Positions 38,345-49,217 of a stretch of DNA of 64,000 nt are shown here, one piece after another. The translations under genes and the position numbers were made by a program. Each line of letters starts with the position of its first letter. Position 1 is the stretch's first letter. The DNA comes from Rhizobium sp. AC27/96 (GTDB taxonomy: Bacteria; Pseudomonadota; Alphaproteobacteria; Rhizobiales; Rhizobiaceae), in NCBI RefSeq assembly GCF_001692325.1, contig NZ_LXKN01000005.1, positions 124,001 through 188,000 of the forward strand, read 5' to 3'. Below the pieces are notes generated by a model that was given only the letters and a program-made list of their open reading frames with translations, ran no database searches and had not been told where the DNA came from.

Positions 38345-38996
38345 AGATATCGAGATGCCCTCCCGACAGGATCATGCGCCTGGCTTCGATCTGGTCCATC
38401 AGGGCAAGGTCGTGCGTAGCGATGACGACGGCGGTGCCGAGGCGATTGAGCTCGAGGAACAGATTGAGCAGCCGGCGTGCCATCGGCGGATCGACATTGC
38501 CCGTTGGCTCGTCTGCAAGCAGGATTTCCGGGCGGTCGATGAGCGCGCGCGCAATGGCGGCGCGCTGCTTTTCGCCACCCGAGAGCACCGGCGGCAGCAC
38601 GTTGATGCGCTCACCCAGGCCGACCCATTTCAGCAGCTCCAGCACATCGGTGCGATAGGAGGTTTCGTCCTTGCCGCGCACGCGCAGCGGAAGGGCGACA
38701 TTTTCGTAGGTGGTGAGGTGATCGAGCAGCCGGAAATCCTGGAAAACGATGCCGACGCGGCGCCGCAGCAGCGGCAGCTCGTTGCGCGGGATCGAGGAAA
38801 TCTCGCGATCGAACATGCGAATCAGCCCACGGGTGGGCTGCAGCGACATAAACAGCAGCCGCAACAGCGTCGTCTTGCCGGCGCCGGAGGGACCGGTGAG
38901 GAACTGGAACGATTTTCGCGGAATGTCGAAGCTGAGGTCGCGGAGGATTTCCGGGCCCATGCCGTAACGCAAACCGACGTTCTCAAAATGAATCAA
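38337..38996 (-). CDS. ftsE: Cell-division ATP-binding protein FtsE
   Basis: This 219-residue ABC ATPase has Walker A GPSGAGKTT (35-43), signature LSGGEKQRAAIARAL, Walker B ILLADEPTGNVD and the switch His in ATHDLAL. It begins MIHFENVGLRYG, as usual for FtsE. The upstream region carries GTTAAC repeats discussed in the findings. Confidence 0.96.
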   Translation of the reverse strand: MIHFENVGLRYGMGPEILRDLSFDIPRKSFQFLTGPSGAGKTTLLRLLFMSLQPTRGLIRMFDREISSIPRNELPLLRRRVGIVFQDFRLLDHLTTYENVALPLRVRGKDETSYRTDVLELLKWVGLGERINVLPPVLSGGEKQRAAIARALIDRPEILLADEPTGNVDPPMARRLLNLFLELNRLGTAVVIATHDLALMDQIEARRMILSGGHLDIYD

Positions 38997-39204
38997 CGGG
39001 CATCCAGTCTTCCGCGGGGTTCAATCAGGCGACTTGTTAACCAGCGGCGTTAACAGCCGGTAAATTTTCTGGAAAGGCGCGCCATTCATGGCGATCTTTG
39101 CGAAGCATTAACCATTAAAATTTACGACTGGGCAGGATTCGTTTCAATGCCCTCATTCGCGATGGGCGTCGAAACCATGTGGATCACCGAAACGGGAGGT
39201 CATC

Positions 39205-39864
39205 ATGGGCGCTTTTCGCCACCGTCCGCAACAGGCGGGGCTGGTTTATGACCTCATTCCGCCCGAACGCGGATCGGGTTCGGGCCAGGTGCACCATTTC
39301 ACGCCGAAGCCTGACATCGTCGATGCTGAGTTCGTGACCGTTTCCGGCAGAAGCGTCTCGGGCGCTAATATGCGCCATGGCGGCCCTTTGCGAGCAAAAT
39401 TGCGGCCGCAGCCGGCGCGCAGGACCGTGCTCTCGCGCACATTGGCTTCGCTGCGCTTTATCGAAGAGATTTTGCAACAGGCCTCGCGCCGCAGTTTCGT
39501 GGCGCTCATCGTTTCGCTTGCGGTGCTGATCTTCGGTCTTTCCGGCGGATTTTCCGGCCTGTCTGATACGACGGGTGAGATGGCTGGCGAGCCGTTGCAG
39601 TTCGAGCATGTAACGCTGACGCCGCGCGACGAGAACGGGCTGGGTGTGCTGACATTGAATGGCATCATCGAGAATGTCAGCGGCGCGACGCTCTCGGTCC
39701 CGCCGATACGCGCCAATCTTTTTGCCGGCGATCAGCTGGTCAGAAGCGTTGTCGTGAATGTGCCGATCGATCGTCTCGCCCCGCATGAGAGCCGAGGGTT
39801 TTCGACGCGATTGCAGCATCCCGGCGGAAAAACACCGGATGTTCGCCTGACCTTCATGCCCTGA
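39205..39864 (+). CDS. Membrane-anchored protein of unknown function
   Basis: A good AACGGGAGG ribosome-binding site precedes the ATG. Residues 1-95 are polar and basic (predicted cytoplasmic), residues about 97-118 form one transmembrane helix (FVALIVSLAVLIFGLSGGF) and the C-terminal ~90 residues form a periplasmic beta domain (LTLNGIIENVSGATLSVPPI) that resembles the DUF3426-type immunoglobulin-like fold. The gene lies between ftsE (divergent) and hpt. I do not recognise a named family for the N-terminal part. Confidence 0.75.
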   Translation: MGAFRHRPQQAGLVYDLIPPERGSGSGQVHHFTPKPDIVDAEFVTVSGRSVSGANMRHGGPLRAKLRPQPARRTVLSRTLASLRFIEEILQQASRRSFVALIVSLAVLIFGLSGGFSGLSDTTGEMAGEPLQFEHVTLTPRDENGLGVLTLNGIIENVSGATLSVPPIRANLFAGDQLVRSVVVNVPIDRLAPHESRGFSTRLQHPGGKTPDVRLTFMP

Positions 39865-40065
39865 AGCGCGGGGCTGAAAGATGTAGATCGCCTTCGGGCG
39901 GCACCGCCCTCCAGCTATTTGATTCCAGGGCAAATTCGGATTTTAGGTGGATTGGGCCCAAAATCATCCGACTCCGGGGGGTGTGTCGGCTGTGCTGATT
40001 GTGCTAGGGGCTAGAGCTTGATCAGCGGACAAGTGCCGCAGCACAGCCATGGAGCATGCCAATCA

Positions 40066-40611
40066 ATGCCTGTCGTACGCGGGAAAAATATCGAGCCGCT
40101 TTTCACTGCCGAGCAGATTGCCGAGCGTAACAAGGCTCTGGCGCAGCAGATTGCCAGCGGCCCGACGAAGGATCTCCTCGTCATTGCCATTCTCAAGGGC
40201 TCGTTCATCTTTGCGGCCGACTTGCTGCGCGCGCTGCATGACACCGGGCTTGCGCCGGAAGTCGAATTCATCACCTTGTCGAGCTATGGCGCCGGCACGA
40301 CGTCCCAGGGTGTTCGCATCGTCAAGGACATCGACAGCGATGTGAGAGACCGCGACGTGCTGCTGGTCGACGATATTCTCGAATCCGGCCGTACCCTGCG
40401 TTTCGCCAAGGAATTGCTCTATGAACGCGGCGCCCGCAACGTCTCGCTGGCGGTGCTGCTCGACAAGAGCGTCAAACGTCAGGAAGAGCTGGAGGCCGAT
40501 TATGTCGGCTTCGAATGCCCCGATTATTTCGTTGTTGGTTATGGCATGGACGTCGCCTATGCCTTCCGCGAGCTGCCCTTTGTGGGCGTTGTCACGGGCG
40601 ACGCTACCTGA
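40066..40611 (+). CDS. hpt: Hypoxanthine phosphoribosyltransferase
   Basis: Hpt salvages hypoxanthine with PRPP to give IMP. From ATG 40066 the protein has 181 residues, with LLVIAILKGSFIFAADL, the PRPP loop LLVDDILESGRTL and the purine-binding KSVKRQEELEADYVGF. The frame extends to TTG 40018 but the added residues are not family-like. A distant GGAG precedes the ATG. Confidence 0.94.
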   Translation: MPVVRGKNIEPLFTAEQIAERNKALAQQIASGPTKDLLVIAILKGSFIFAADLLRALHDTGLAPEVEFITLSSYGAGTTSQGVRIVKDIDSDVRDRDVLLVDDILESGRTLRFAKELLYERGARNVSLAVLLDKSVKRQEELEADYVGFECPDYFVVGYGMDVAYAFRELPFVGVVTGDAT

Positions 40612-40873
40612 CGCAATTTCAGGAAAATGCGTGGCGGTCTCCCGCCCGTAATTGCGCAAAGACAATAACCCGGAGCGGTCAAGCGATGCCCTGAAACGCG
40701 CGACCGCTCTGGCGAATCTGAGTTAACGCGGGCAGCTGTCCTGGCTGTCCCATTCTGCTCCAGTGATGACGACTCGTTAACCACGGAGCCTGATCGACCC
40801 TCCTCGTTTACCTATCGCAAACGGAATTCTGGTGATTTCGGTCGCGGAACATGACGGACCAGGAGCATAGGCC

Positions 40874-41233
40874 ATGGCAAAAATTCTCATCACGGAAGAC
40901 GAAGATTCGCTTCGCACCTTCGTCGCCCGCGCGTTGCGCCTGGACGGCCACGAGACCGAAGAGGCAGCCGATGGCGCCGAAGGTTTGGAAAAGCTGAAAT
41001 TGGGTAGCTACGACCTGCTGCTGTCGGATATTCGCATGCCCGTCATGGACGGCATCGAGCTTGCGCATCAGGCGCATTCGACCTGCCCGGGAATGAAAAT
41101 CCTGCTGATGACCGGCTATGCCGAGCAGCGCGAGCGCGCCGACGATCTCATGGAAAAGATCGTCGATGTCGTTGCCAAGCCTTTTGCTCTGCCTGATATC
41201 CGCAAGGCTGTCGCCCGCGCCCTGGCTGCCTGA
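40874..41233 (+). CDS. cpdR: Single-domain response regulator CpdR
   Basis: This 119-residue stand-alone receiver has the acidic pocket (D9 and neighbours), phospho-acceptor D52 in LLSDIRMPVMDG, the T in LLMTGYAEQ and K103 in VAKPFALPDI. CpdR, when unphosphorylated, directs ClpXP to degrade cell-cycle regulators including CtrA. The sequence around MAKILITEDEDSLRTFVARA matches the rhizobial CpdR1 type. AGGAG lies eight bases ahead of the ATG. It is a single-gene unit. Confidence 0.93.
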   Translation: MAKILITEDEDSLRTFVARALRLDGHETEEAADGAEGLEKLKLGSYDLLLSDIRMPVMDGIELAHQAHSTCPGMKILLMTGYAEQRERADDLMEKIVDVVAKPFALPDIRKAVARALAA

Positions 41234-41244
41234 AATTAATCCCC

Positions 41245-41272
41245 AGCCAGCACGGCTGTCCCTGTGCTGGCT
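41245..41272 (+). terminator. Hairpin after cpdR
   Basis: A 9-bp stem (AGCCAGCAC / GTGCTGGCT) with a 10-nt loop lies 12 bp after the cpdR stop. It lacks a U-tract. Confidence 0.4.
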
Positions 41273-41307
41273 CTGTCCGGTCATAGGCGGTTAGGTCCGA
41301 AGCAATC

Positions 41308-44061
41308 TTACTCAGCCAGATTTAGCAGGCGCTCCAGATAGCGCCGTTCCTCGGTAAATGCTGGATTGTTGCTCAGCCGCTCGCGGATGGCGTCGAGAAT
41401 TTGGCGGGCGCGCTCGGCTCTGATGATGTCGGGCACCATGTTGTTGTCAGGATTGTCCGAGAAGCCGCCGTCATTGCGTGATCGGCCGAGCGGATCGCGC
41501 CCATTTTGGCCGCCCTGGCCCATTTGTCCCGGCATTTGCCCTTGCCCTTGGCCTTGTCCCTGCTGCTGCATCTGCGCCATGAGCTGGTTCATCATGTCGC
41601 GTGTGCCCTTGCGCAAAGCGTCAAGCGCGCGGCCCTGGCCCTGTACGGCGCCTTCGCCGTTGCCTTCGGTCAGCTGGCCTGCGGCACCCTTCATTTCCTG
41701 CTGGGCCTTGCCGTAATTCTGGTTCGGCTTCATGCCCATCGAGCCGAGGCTTTTCTGGAGCTCGCCGAGCTGCTTGGCCAGGTCGTCCTGCTGCTGGCGC
41801 AACTGCTTCAATGCGTCGCGCAGCTGATCGGCGGTCATGCCATCGGTGGGGTCGCTATCCTTCTTGCCCTGCTGATTCTGGCCCTGTTGCTGGTCCTGCT
41901 GTTCTTGATTTTTCTGGCCCTGATTTTTCTGGCCCATGTCGGGTCGGTTCTGGTCGCCGAGGTTGGGCAGCGGCTGATCCATCAAGCCGTCGCCATCCTC
42001 GTTGGAATCGCCGCGCTGCATGCGATCACGCATGGCCTGGTCGAACTTGAAGGTCTGGTCCATGAGCTTCTGCTGATCGCGCATGATGCGGCCGAGCTTG
42101 TCCATCTGCTCGCGCATCTTGTCGTTGGCCTGGTTCTGCTGCTGTCCGGGCTGGGGCTTACCCGCCTGAAGGCTGTTCATCAGCTGCTGCAGCTCGGACA
42201 GCATCTGCTGCGCCGCCTGACGATTGCCGGAGCGAGCAAGGTTTTCAATCTGGTCCATCATCCGCTGCAGGTCCTGCTGGCGCAGAATATTGGCGGAACG
42301 CTGGTTGGGCTGGGCCGGCATGTTGCGCATGCGTTCGGCCAGCTCCTTCATATAGGCATCCATCGCCTTGCGTAGCTCGGCCGTCAGCTTCTTGATTTCC
42401 TCATCCGAGGCGTTGCGCTGTAGCGCGTCGGAAAGCTTCTGCTGTGCATCCTTCAGGGCCTTTTCGGCATCGGTCAGCTGGGCATCTTCCATGCCGAGCG
42501 CGATCTGCCAGAGATAGTCGGCGGTGTCCTTCAGTGCGGCATTGCTGCTGGCAAGCTTCATACGTGTAAGTGCTGATTTGATCGCCAGATAGTTGCCAAG
42601 ATCGGGAATGGTTTCTTCCGGCCGGATGGTCAGCGATTTGTTGAGCTCGATCGCCTCCGGCATCTTGCGCGTATCGAGCGCGAAGACCTGGCGCTCCTCG
42701 GCGACGGCGGCGGCCAGCGGCTGGCTGAAATTGCGGGGCGGCAGAACCATCTCATAGGGCGCGCTGCGTCCGGTCTGCCCGGCACCGTCCTTGGCGACCA
42801 GGGTGATGCGCACGCGCTTGCCGGCAAGCGGATCCTGCGTCAGGTCATGGCTTCCAAGACCCTTGCCATTGCGGCGGTCGCGGCGCAGAATGTCCAGCTT
42901 GTATTCGGGCAGGCCGTAGAGCGGCGTCGCGGCCGGATCGGAATCGACGGGCACGATCTCGGCACGGGCTTCCTCGACGCCGTAATCATCCTTGACCCTG
43001 AAGCCGAGTTCCAGTGCACCGTTGGCATTGGCACGCGGAATGCCGTCAAAGCTGATTTCCGGCGGCTTGTCGACCACGACATTGAAGGACCAGGACTTGC
43101 CGTTGACGGTGAGCGCTCCGCCCTTTTCGAGCTTCAGCACATGGGTGCGGGCTATCATGCCATCGGCTGCAGGTGGGGTGGCGTTGCCTGGTGCCACCGG
43201 CGGCGCTGCAGCAGGCTTGCCGCCGGCCGGTGTGGCCTGCTGATCGGTATCGGCGACTTGTTCGGGAACTTCGACGCCCTTGTCGGCGCCAGCTGCCTGG
43301 AACAGCACCTTCTCATCGGCCGAGGCGCCGGTGACGCGCACGGTAAGCTCGGAGAATTGCGGTACGTTGAGATTGTCGCTGGCATTGGCGACGTTGCCGG
43401 TGAGATAGACCGGTGGCTCGCCGGTATAATAGGGCGGTGTGACCCAGGCGTCGACGCGGACATCCGGATTGCTCGAGCCGGAGGCGGATGCGGTGAAGAC
43501 ATCGCTCAGAGAGCCGCCGCCATTCGACATCGAGAAGCTGAAGGCCGTTACCAGCAGCAATGCCGGAATAGCGCGCAGGGCGAAACGGTCGTAACGCGCG
43601 ATATCCGGCCGCGGGAGGCCCGCATCCAGCGCGGCGATACGTTCCGCCATGCGGGTCTGGTGCTCGCGCCAGAGTGCGCGGGCAAAGGGTGTGTCGAGCG
43701 CCGGCTCATCTTCCTGCACGGTGACTGGCTGGTGGGCGAGGCCATTGCGCTCTTCCAGCAGCCGATCCGCCTCGCTGATATCGGGCCAGCGCAGACGGCG
43801 CAGCGGATAGAGGGAGACGGCAAAACCGATGACGAAGACGGCGAGCATCAAGAGGCGCAGAATATCCGGCGCGACGCGGAAAATGCCGAACCATGCAGCA
43901 GACAGGAACAGGGCAAAAATGGATGCCGGCAACAGCAGCCGGGGCAGAAGCTGTTCGGAAACCAGCACGAACCGTGCAAAGAGACGCTTGACCGCAACCA
44001 TGCGCGCCAGCGCCGGACGGGTGGCGAAAGCGCCCTTCTTGGGGTTGCTGGGGCTGGTCAT
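41308..44061 (-). CDS. TIGR02302/DUF4175 large membrane protein
   Basis: This 917-residue protein has two N-terminal transmembrane helices (about 42-85) and a third near 165-180. A periplasmic beta-rich part (about 195-450) includes YYTGEPPVYLTG and FRVKDDYGVEEARAEI. A long Gln/Met/Gly-rich, helix-prone C-terminal half (about 530-917) contains many QQQ and QGQGQ runs. This matches the TIGR02302 family of Rhizobiales, whose function is unknown. The gene follows lysA on the same strand by 247 bp. Confidence 0.9.
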   Translation of the reverse strand: MTSPSNPKKGAFATRPALARMVAVKRLFARFVLVSEQLLPRLLLPASIFALFLSAAWFGIFRVAPDILRLLMLAVFVIGFAVSLYPLRRLRWPDISEADRLLEERNGLAHQPVTVQEDEPALDTPFARALWREHQTRMAERIAALDAGLPRPDIARYDRFALRAIPALLLVTAFSFSMSNGGGSLSDVFTASASGSSNPDVRVDAWVTPPYYTGEPPVYLTGNVANASDNLNVPQFSELTVRVTGASADEKVLFQAAGADKGVEVPEQVADTDQQATPAGGKPAAAPPVAPGNATPPAADGMIARTHVLKLEKGGALTVNGKSWSFNVVVDKPPEISFDGIPRANANGALELGFRVKDDYGVEEARAEIVPVDSDPAATPLYGLPEYKLDILRRDRRNGKGLGSHDLTQDPLAGKRVRITLVAKDGAGQTGRSAPYEMVLPPRNFSQPLAAAVAEERQVFALDTRKMPEAIELNKSLTIRPEETIPDLGNYLAIKSALTRMKLASSNAALKDTADYLWQIALGMEDAQLTDAEKALKDAQQKLSDALQRNASDEEIKKLTAELRKAMDAYMKELAERMRNMPAQPNQRSANILRQQDLQRMMDQIENLARSGNRQAAQQMLSELQQLMNSLQAGKPQPGQQQNQANDKMREQMDKLGRIMRDQQKLMDQTFKFDQAMRDRMQRGDSNEDGDGLMDQPLPNLGDQNRPDMGQKNQGQKNQEQQDQQQGQNQQGKKDSDPTDGMTADQLRDALKQLRQQQDDLAKQLGELQKSLGSMGMKPNQNYGKAQQEMKGAAGQLTEGNGEGAVQGQGRALDALRKGTRDMMNQLMAQMQQQGQGQGQGQMPGQMGQGGQNGRDPLGRSRNDGGFSDNPDNNMVPDIIRAERARQILDAIRERLSNNPAFTEERRYLERLLNLAE

Positions 44062-44308
44062 CGGTCCGGTTTTCTCCCGATCTGACGTTGATGGCTATTT
44101 GCCCGTTGGAAATTGGCCGGATGTCCCACACATCCAAGCTCGCGGCGCCCGGCGAGACACCAATTCAGCAAAGATAACATTCTTTGTGGCGAAGACGAGG
44201 GCAAGCCACGCCAAAGCCTGTTTTTTCATCGGACTTCGCTGAAACGTGATCGCTTGGCAGCGGTGGACAGGATTGTCCTTCCGCGCGCAGATTCGAGCGC
44301 GAAGCGGA

Positions 44309-45580
44309 TTATCCTTCGAGCCAGGCGGGAAGCGAATCCAGCGCGATCAGTTCCTCATAGGTGCCGCGCGGACGGATGACGTGAAATTCGCCACCCTTGA
44401 CCAGAACTTCGGGGACCAGCAGCCGGCTGTTGTAGGTGCCGGCCTGAACCGCGCCATAGGCACCGCCGGAACTGACGGCAAGGAGATCGCCGGGCTTCGG
44501 CATCGCCATGTCGCGGTCGAGCGCCAGATAATCACCGGTCTCGCAGACGGGGCCGACGACATCCGCCTTGATGCGCTTGATATCGCCGGCTGCAACGACA
44601 ACCGGGCGGATCTCATGATAGGCTTCATAAAGCGTCGGGCGGATCAGGTCGTTCATGGCGCCGTCGACGATGACGAAGCTCTTGTCACCGGCATCCTTCA
44701 CATAGATCACTTCCGTCACCAAAATGCCGGCATTGCCGACGATCAGCCGACCCGGCTCAGTGACGATCTTGCAGTTGAGACCGTGCAGCTGGTTCTTGAC
44801 GATCTGGGCATAGGCATCGGGCAAGGGCGGCGGGTTGTTGTCGTCGCGATAGGGGATGCCGAGGCCGCCGCCGATATCGACGTGATGGATATGGTGGCCG
44901 TCGCCGCGCAGGGTTTCCACCAGATCCCGCAGCAGCTTGAAGGCATCGTCGAAAGGCTGCAACTCGGTGATCTGGCTGCCGATATGCATGTCGATGCCGG
45001 TGGCATTGATACCGGGCAGGCTGGCGGCCCTCGCATAGACGGCGCGGGCGCGCTGCCAGGAAATGCCGAACTTGTTTTCCTTCTTGCCGGTCGAAATCTT
45101 CGCGTGGGTGCGGGCATCGACATCCGGGTTGATGCGGAAGGAAACGGGCGCAACCTTGCCGGCGCGGACGGCGCGCTGGTTCAGCACTTCCAGTTCGGGC
45201 TCGGATTCGACGTTGAAGCAATAGATGCCGGCTTCGAGCGCCACATCCATTTCCTGCGCGGTCTTGCCGACGCCGGAGAACATGATGCGGCTTGCCGGAA
45301 TTCCGGCTGCCAATGCCCGGCGCAGTTCGCCGACGGAAACGACGTCGACACCGGCGCCGAGGCGGCCGAGCGTCTTCAATACCGCCTGGTTGGAATTGGC
45401 CTTCATGGCGTAGCAAACCATAGCGTCTACGTCGCTAAAGGCCTCGGAGAAGATGCGGTAGTGGCGCTCCAGCGTTGCCGTCGAATAGACGTAGAACGGG
45501 GTGCCGACCGCCTTGGCGATCTCGAGAACCGGCACATCCTCCGCATAGAGGATGCCGTCGCGATACTGAAAATGGTTCAC
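44309..45580 (-). CDS. lysA: Diaminopimelate decarboxylase
   Basis: LysA decarboxylates meso-diaminopimelate to L-lysine. The 423-residue fold-type III PLP enzyme has K60 in VCYAMKANSNQ, HIGSQI, the glycine loop VDIGGGLGIPY, the phosphate site VTEPGRLIVG and the active-site Cys in CETGDYLA. It is 13 bp downstream of lptM and is probably part of an argH-lptM-lysA transcript. Confidence 0.97.
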   Translation of the reverse strand: MNHFQYRDGILYAEDVPVLEIAKAVGTPFYVYSTATLERHYRIFSEAFSDVDAMVCYAMKANSNQAVLKTLGRLGAGVDVVSVGELRRALAAGIPASRIMFSGVGKTAQEMDVALEAGIYCFNVESEPELEVLNQRAVRAGKVAPVSFRINPDVDARTHAKISTGKKENKFGISWQRARAVYARAASLPGINATGIDMHIGSQITELQPFDDAFKLLRDLVETLRGDGHHIHHVDIGGGLGIPYRDDNNPPPLPDAYAQIVKNQLHGLNCKIVTEPGRLIVGNAGILVTEVIYVKDAGDKSFVIVDGAMNDLIRPTLYEAYHEIRPVVVAAGDIKRIKADVVGPVCETGDYLALDRDMAMPKPGDLLAVSSGGAYGAVQAGTYNSRLLVPEVLVKGGEFHVIRPRGTYEELIALDSLPAWLEG

Positions 45581-45593
45581 GGCCGATGCCTAA

Positions 45594-45788
45594 TCAGAGA
45601 AGCGGATCAAGAAAGAACTTCTTGTCCTGCTCACCCGGCTGCTTCGTCGGCTTGGAAACGTCACCGCCCTTGGTCGCGTGAGCACTCGGCGGGTCGAGAT
45701 CGCCTTTGCGGCCACATCCGACGACGGCAAGGCCGATGACCGAAAGCACGACGGTCAGGCGGATGATATGCGGCATGTTGATCTGCAT
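45594..45788 (-). CDS. lptM: LptM-like small lipoprotein
   Basis: AGAGG six bases ahead fixes ATG 45788, giving 64 residues. The signal ends in GLAVVGC, and the mature start CGRKGDLDPP matches the conserved LptM/YifL N-terminus (CGLKGPLYFP in E. coli). LptM helps the LptDE LPS translocon mature in E. coli. Its place between argH and lysA agrees with the usual proteobacterial order. Confidence 0.88.
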   Translation of the reverse strand: MQINMPHIIRLTVVLSVIGLAVVGCGRKGDLDPPSAHATKGGDVSKPTKQPGEQDKKFFLDPLL

Positions 45789-45887
45789 CGAAATCCTCTT
45801 GGGCGGCAAACGCGGAAGTTACTCTTCTTAGCGAAGTTTCCGCGTCTTGTGCACCCTGATTGTTTGCTTGCGTTTTCGTCAGTCTTT

Positions 45888-47288
<1,401 letters not shown>

Positions 47289-47311
47289 GAGATGCCCACC
47301 TGGAGAATGAA

Positions 47312-47977
47312 ATGACAGCAAAGAAGCCGTTCGGTCTGCCGTCCATGAAACTCGTTATGCTTGCCGCCGTCGCTGGGATTATTGCCGGCGCGGCAGCGGT
47401 ATACGTGAAGGAGGCGGGGTATGGCAATGGCATCGGTGAAACAGCTTCCGCCGATCAATGCGGGGCAGCCAAGGATCGCGCCGCTGCCCTGACGCCCTTC
47501 ACCAAGGGTCAGGTCGCCGCCATGAGCGTGCCGCCGGCGCCGATCTCGCTGAGGGACATTTCCTTCAAGGGTGCCGAGGGGCAGCCGCTGTCGATCAACA
47601 GCTTTGCCGGCAAGACCGTGCTGCTCAACATCTGGGCGACCTGGTGCGTGCCGTGTCGCGAGGAAATGCCGGCGCTGAACGCGCTTGAGAAGAGCGTCGG
47701 CAACGAAAAGTTCGAGGTGGTCGCCGTCAACATCGATACCGGCGACGATGAAAAGACCAAGACCTTCCGCACGGAATATGCAATCGACAAGCTTGGCTAC
47801 TACCGCGACAACACCATGGGCGTGTTCAATGTGCTGAAGAAGCAGGGATTGGCCTTTGGCCTGCCGGTGACACTGCTTATCGACGACAAGGGCTGCCTGC
47901 TATCGGCGATGAACGGGCCGGCCGTATGGGACAGCGATGACGCCAAGAAGCTGGTCAAGGCGGCTGCGGGGATCTAG
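47312..47977 (+). CDS. tlpA: TlpA-type membrane-anchored thiol:disulfide oxidoreductase
   Basis: This 221-residue thioredoxin-like protein has an N-terminal anchor (about 12-33) and a periplasmic domain with the active site WCVPC (C112, C115), plus [12 protein letters not shown] with the cis-Pro. Rhizobial TlpA reduces the copper chaperone/CoxB for cytochrome oxidase assembly. Extra Cys at 50 and near 191 (KGCLL) are also typical. GGAG lies just upstream of the ATG. Confidence 0.93.
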   Translation: MTAKKPFGLPSMKLVMLAAVAGIIAGAAAVYVKEAGYGNGIGETASADQCGAAKDRAAALTPFTKGQVAAMSVPPAPISLRDISFKGAEGQPLSINSFAGKTVLLNIWATWCVPCREEMPALNALEKSVGNEKFEVVAVNIDTGDDEKTKTFRTEYAIDKLGYYRDNTMGVFNVLKKQGLAFGLPVTLLIDDKGCLLSAMNGPAVWDSDDAKKLVKAAAGI

Positions 47978-47984
47978 GCGGTAT

Positions 47985-48180
47985 CGCTGCTCAATCACCC
48001 GCCCTCGCCCTTCGAGGGTCGCTGCGCTCCCACCTCAGGGTGAGGGCTAACCTATTGCGTCCGCTGAAATTCCCGCCATTTCCAGCGCGCTCCGTTTGGT
48101 TGACGTTGGCTCCGTTCCAGCCCTCATGGTGAGGTGCGGAGCCCGAAGGGCGGAGCCTCGAACCACGAAGGTTGGCCCCG
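47985..48180. repeat. RIME-like palindromic repeat
   Basis: The tlpA-dehydrogenase gap contains CCCTCGCCCTTCGAGGGTCG with CTCAGGGTGAGGG, and then CCCTCATGGTGAGGTGCGGA and GCCCGAAGGGCGGAGCCTCG. These echo the CTCGCCCTTCGA and CTCAGGGTGAGG arms at 11948-11975. No gene is visible. Confidence 0.65.
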
Positions 48181-48190
48181 TGTAGGGCTG

Positions 48191-49069
48191 TTACCGCGTC
48201 GGAACCGGTACTTCGCCGCGATAATCGTAGAAGCCGCGACCGGATTTGCGGCCGAGCCAGCCGGCTTCGACATATTTTACCAGGAGCGGGCAGGGGCGAT
48301 ATTTCGAGTCGGCAAGGCCATCATGGAGGACCTGCATGATCGACAGGCAGGTGTCGAGGCCGATAAAGTCGGCAAGCTGCAGCGGACCCATGGGATGGTT
48401 GGCGCCGAGCTTCATGGCGGTGTCGATGGCATCGACGGTGCCGACGCCTTCGTAAAGCGTGTAGATCGCCTCGTTGATCATCGGCAGCAGGATGCGGTTG
48501 ACGATGAAGGCGGGAAAATCCTCGGCGACGGTGATCGTCTTGTCCAGCGAGGACACATATTCCTTGGCGGCGGAGAAGGTCGGTTCGCCGGTGGCGATGC
48601 CGCGCACCAGCTCCACCAGCTTCATCACCGGCACCGGGTTCATGAAGTGGATGCCCATGAAGCGCTCCGGCCGGTCGGTGGCGGAGGCGAGGCGGGTGAT
48701 CGACAGCGACGACGTGTTGGTGGCGAGCATCGCCTCGGGCTTCAGGATCGGACATACCTGCGCATAGATCTTGCGCTTGACGCTTTCGTCCTCGGTCGCG
48801 GCCTCGATGGCGAGATCGACCTGGGCGAGGTCGTTGAGATCGTTCGATCCGGTGATGCGGGCAAGTGCTGCCTTGCGATCTTCGTCACTGGTCTTGCCGG
48901 AGCTGACCTGACGGGCAAGGTTGCCGTTGATGGTGGCAAGCCCGCTTTCGATGCGATCCTGCGAGAGGTCGTAGATATGGACCTTGTAGCCGGCCATGGC
49001 CGATACATGGGCGATACCGCAGCCCATCTGGCCCGCGCCGATAATACCGATCGTCTTCAACGAACTCAT
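48191..49069 (-). CDS. 3-hydroxybutyryl-CoA dehydrogenase
   Basis: From ATG 49069 (GGGAG ahead) this 292-residue protein starts MSSLKTIGIIGAGQMGCGIA, an NAD Rossmann motif. It continues with LATNTSSLSITRLA, the catalytic His in GIHFMNPVPVMKLVE, and FPAFIVNRILLPMINEA. It oxidises or reduces 3-hydroxyacyl-CoA in beta-oxidation or butyryl/PHB metabolism. It follows etfB-etfA on the same strand, which would take electrons from the matching acyl-CoA dehydrogenase. Confidence 0.94.
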   Translation of the reverse strand: MSSLKTIGIIGAGQMGCGIAHVSAMAGYKVHIYDLSQDRIESGLATINGNLARQVSSGKTSDEDRKAALARITGSNDLNDLAQVDLAIEAATEDESVKRKIYAQVCPILKPEAMLATNTSSLSITRLASATDRPERFMGIHFMNPVPVMKLVELVRGIATGEPTFSAAKEYVSSLDKTITVAEDFPAFIVNRILLPMINEAIYTLYEGVGTVDAIDTAMKLGANHPMGPLQLADFIGLDTCLSIMQVLHDGLADSKYRPCPLLVKYVEAGWLGRKSGRGFYDYRGEVPVPTR

Positions 49070-49217
49070 TGCCAACTCCCCGGCGGCGCGCTCTTGGCGG
49101 TGCGCTATTTTCTCAACCACAAATTTGCCGGGCCATTTCTAGCCCGGCAAAGATTGATAGACCTATAAGAGACGATTTTCCAGTCTCTCGCAACTGCGAG
49201 AAGATCAATAGGTACGA

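Noticed and set aside
36491..38419. 642-codon plus ORF
   Set aside because: It is antisense to the YdcF-like gene and ftsX, whose motifs are clear; its sequence is Arg/Asp/Gly-rich without domains.
41520..42200. Gln-rich tract as a microsatellite or assembly artefact
   Set aside because: The frame stays open and the Gln/Met-rich C-terminal half is typical of TIGR02302 proteins.
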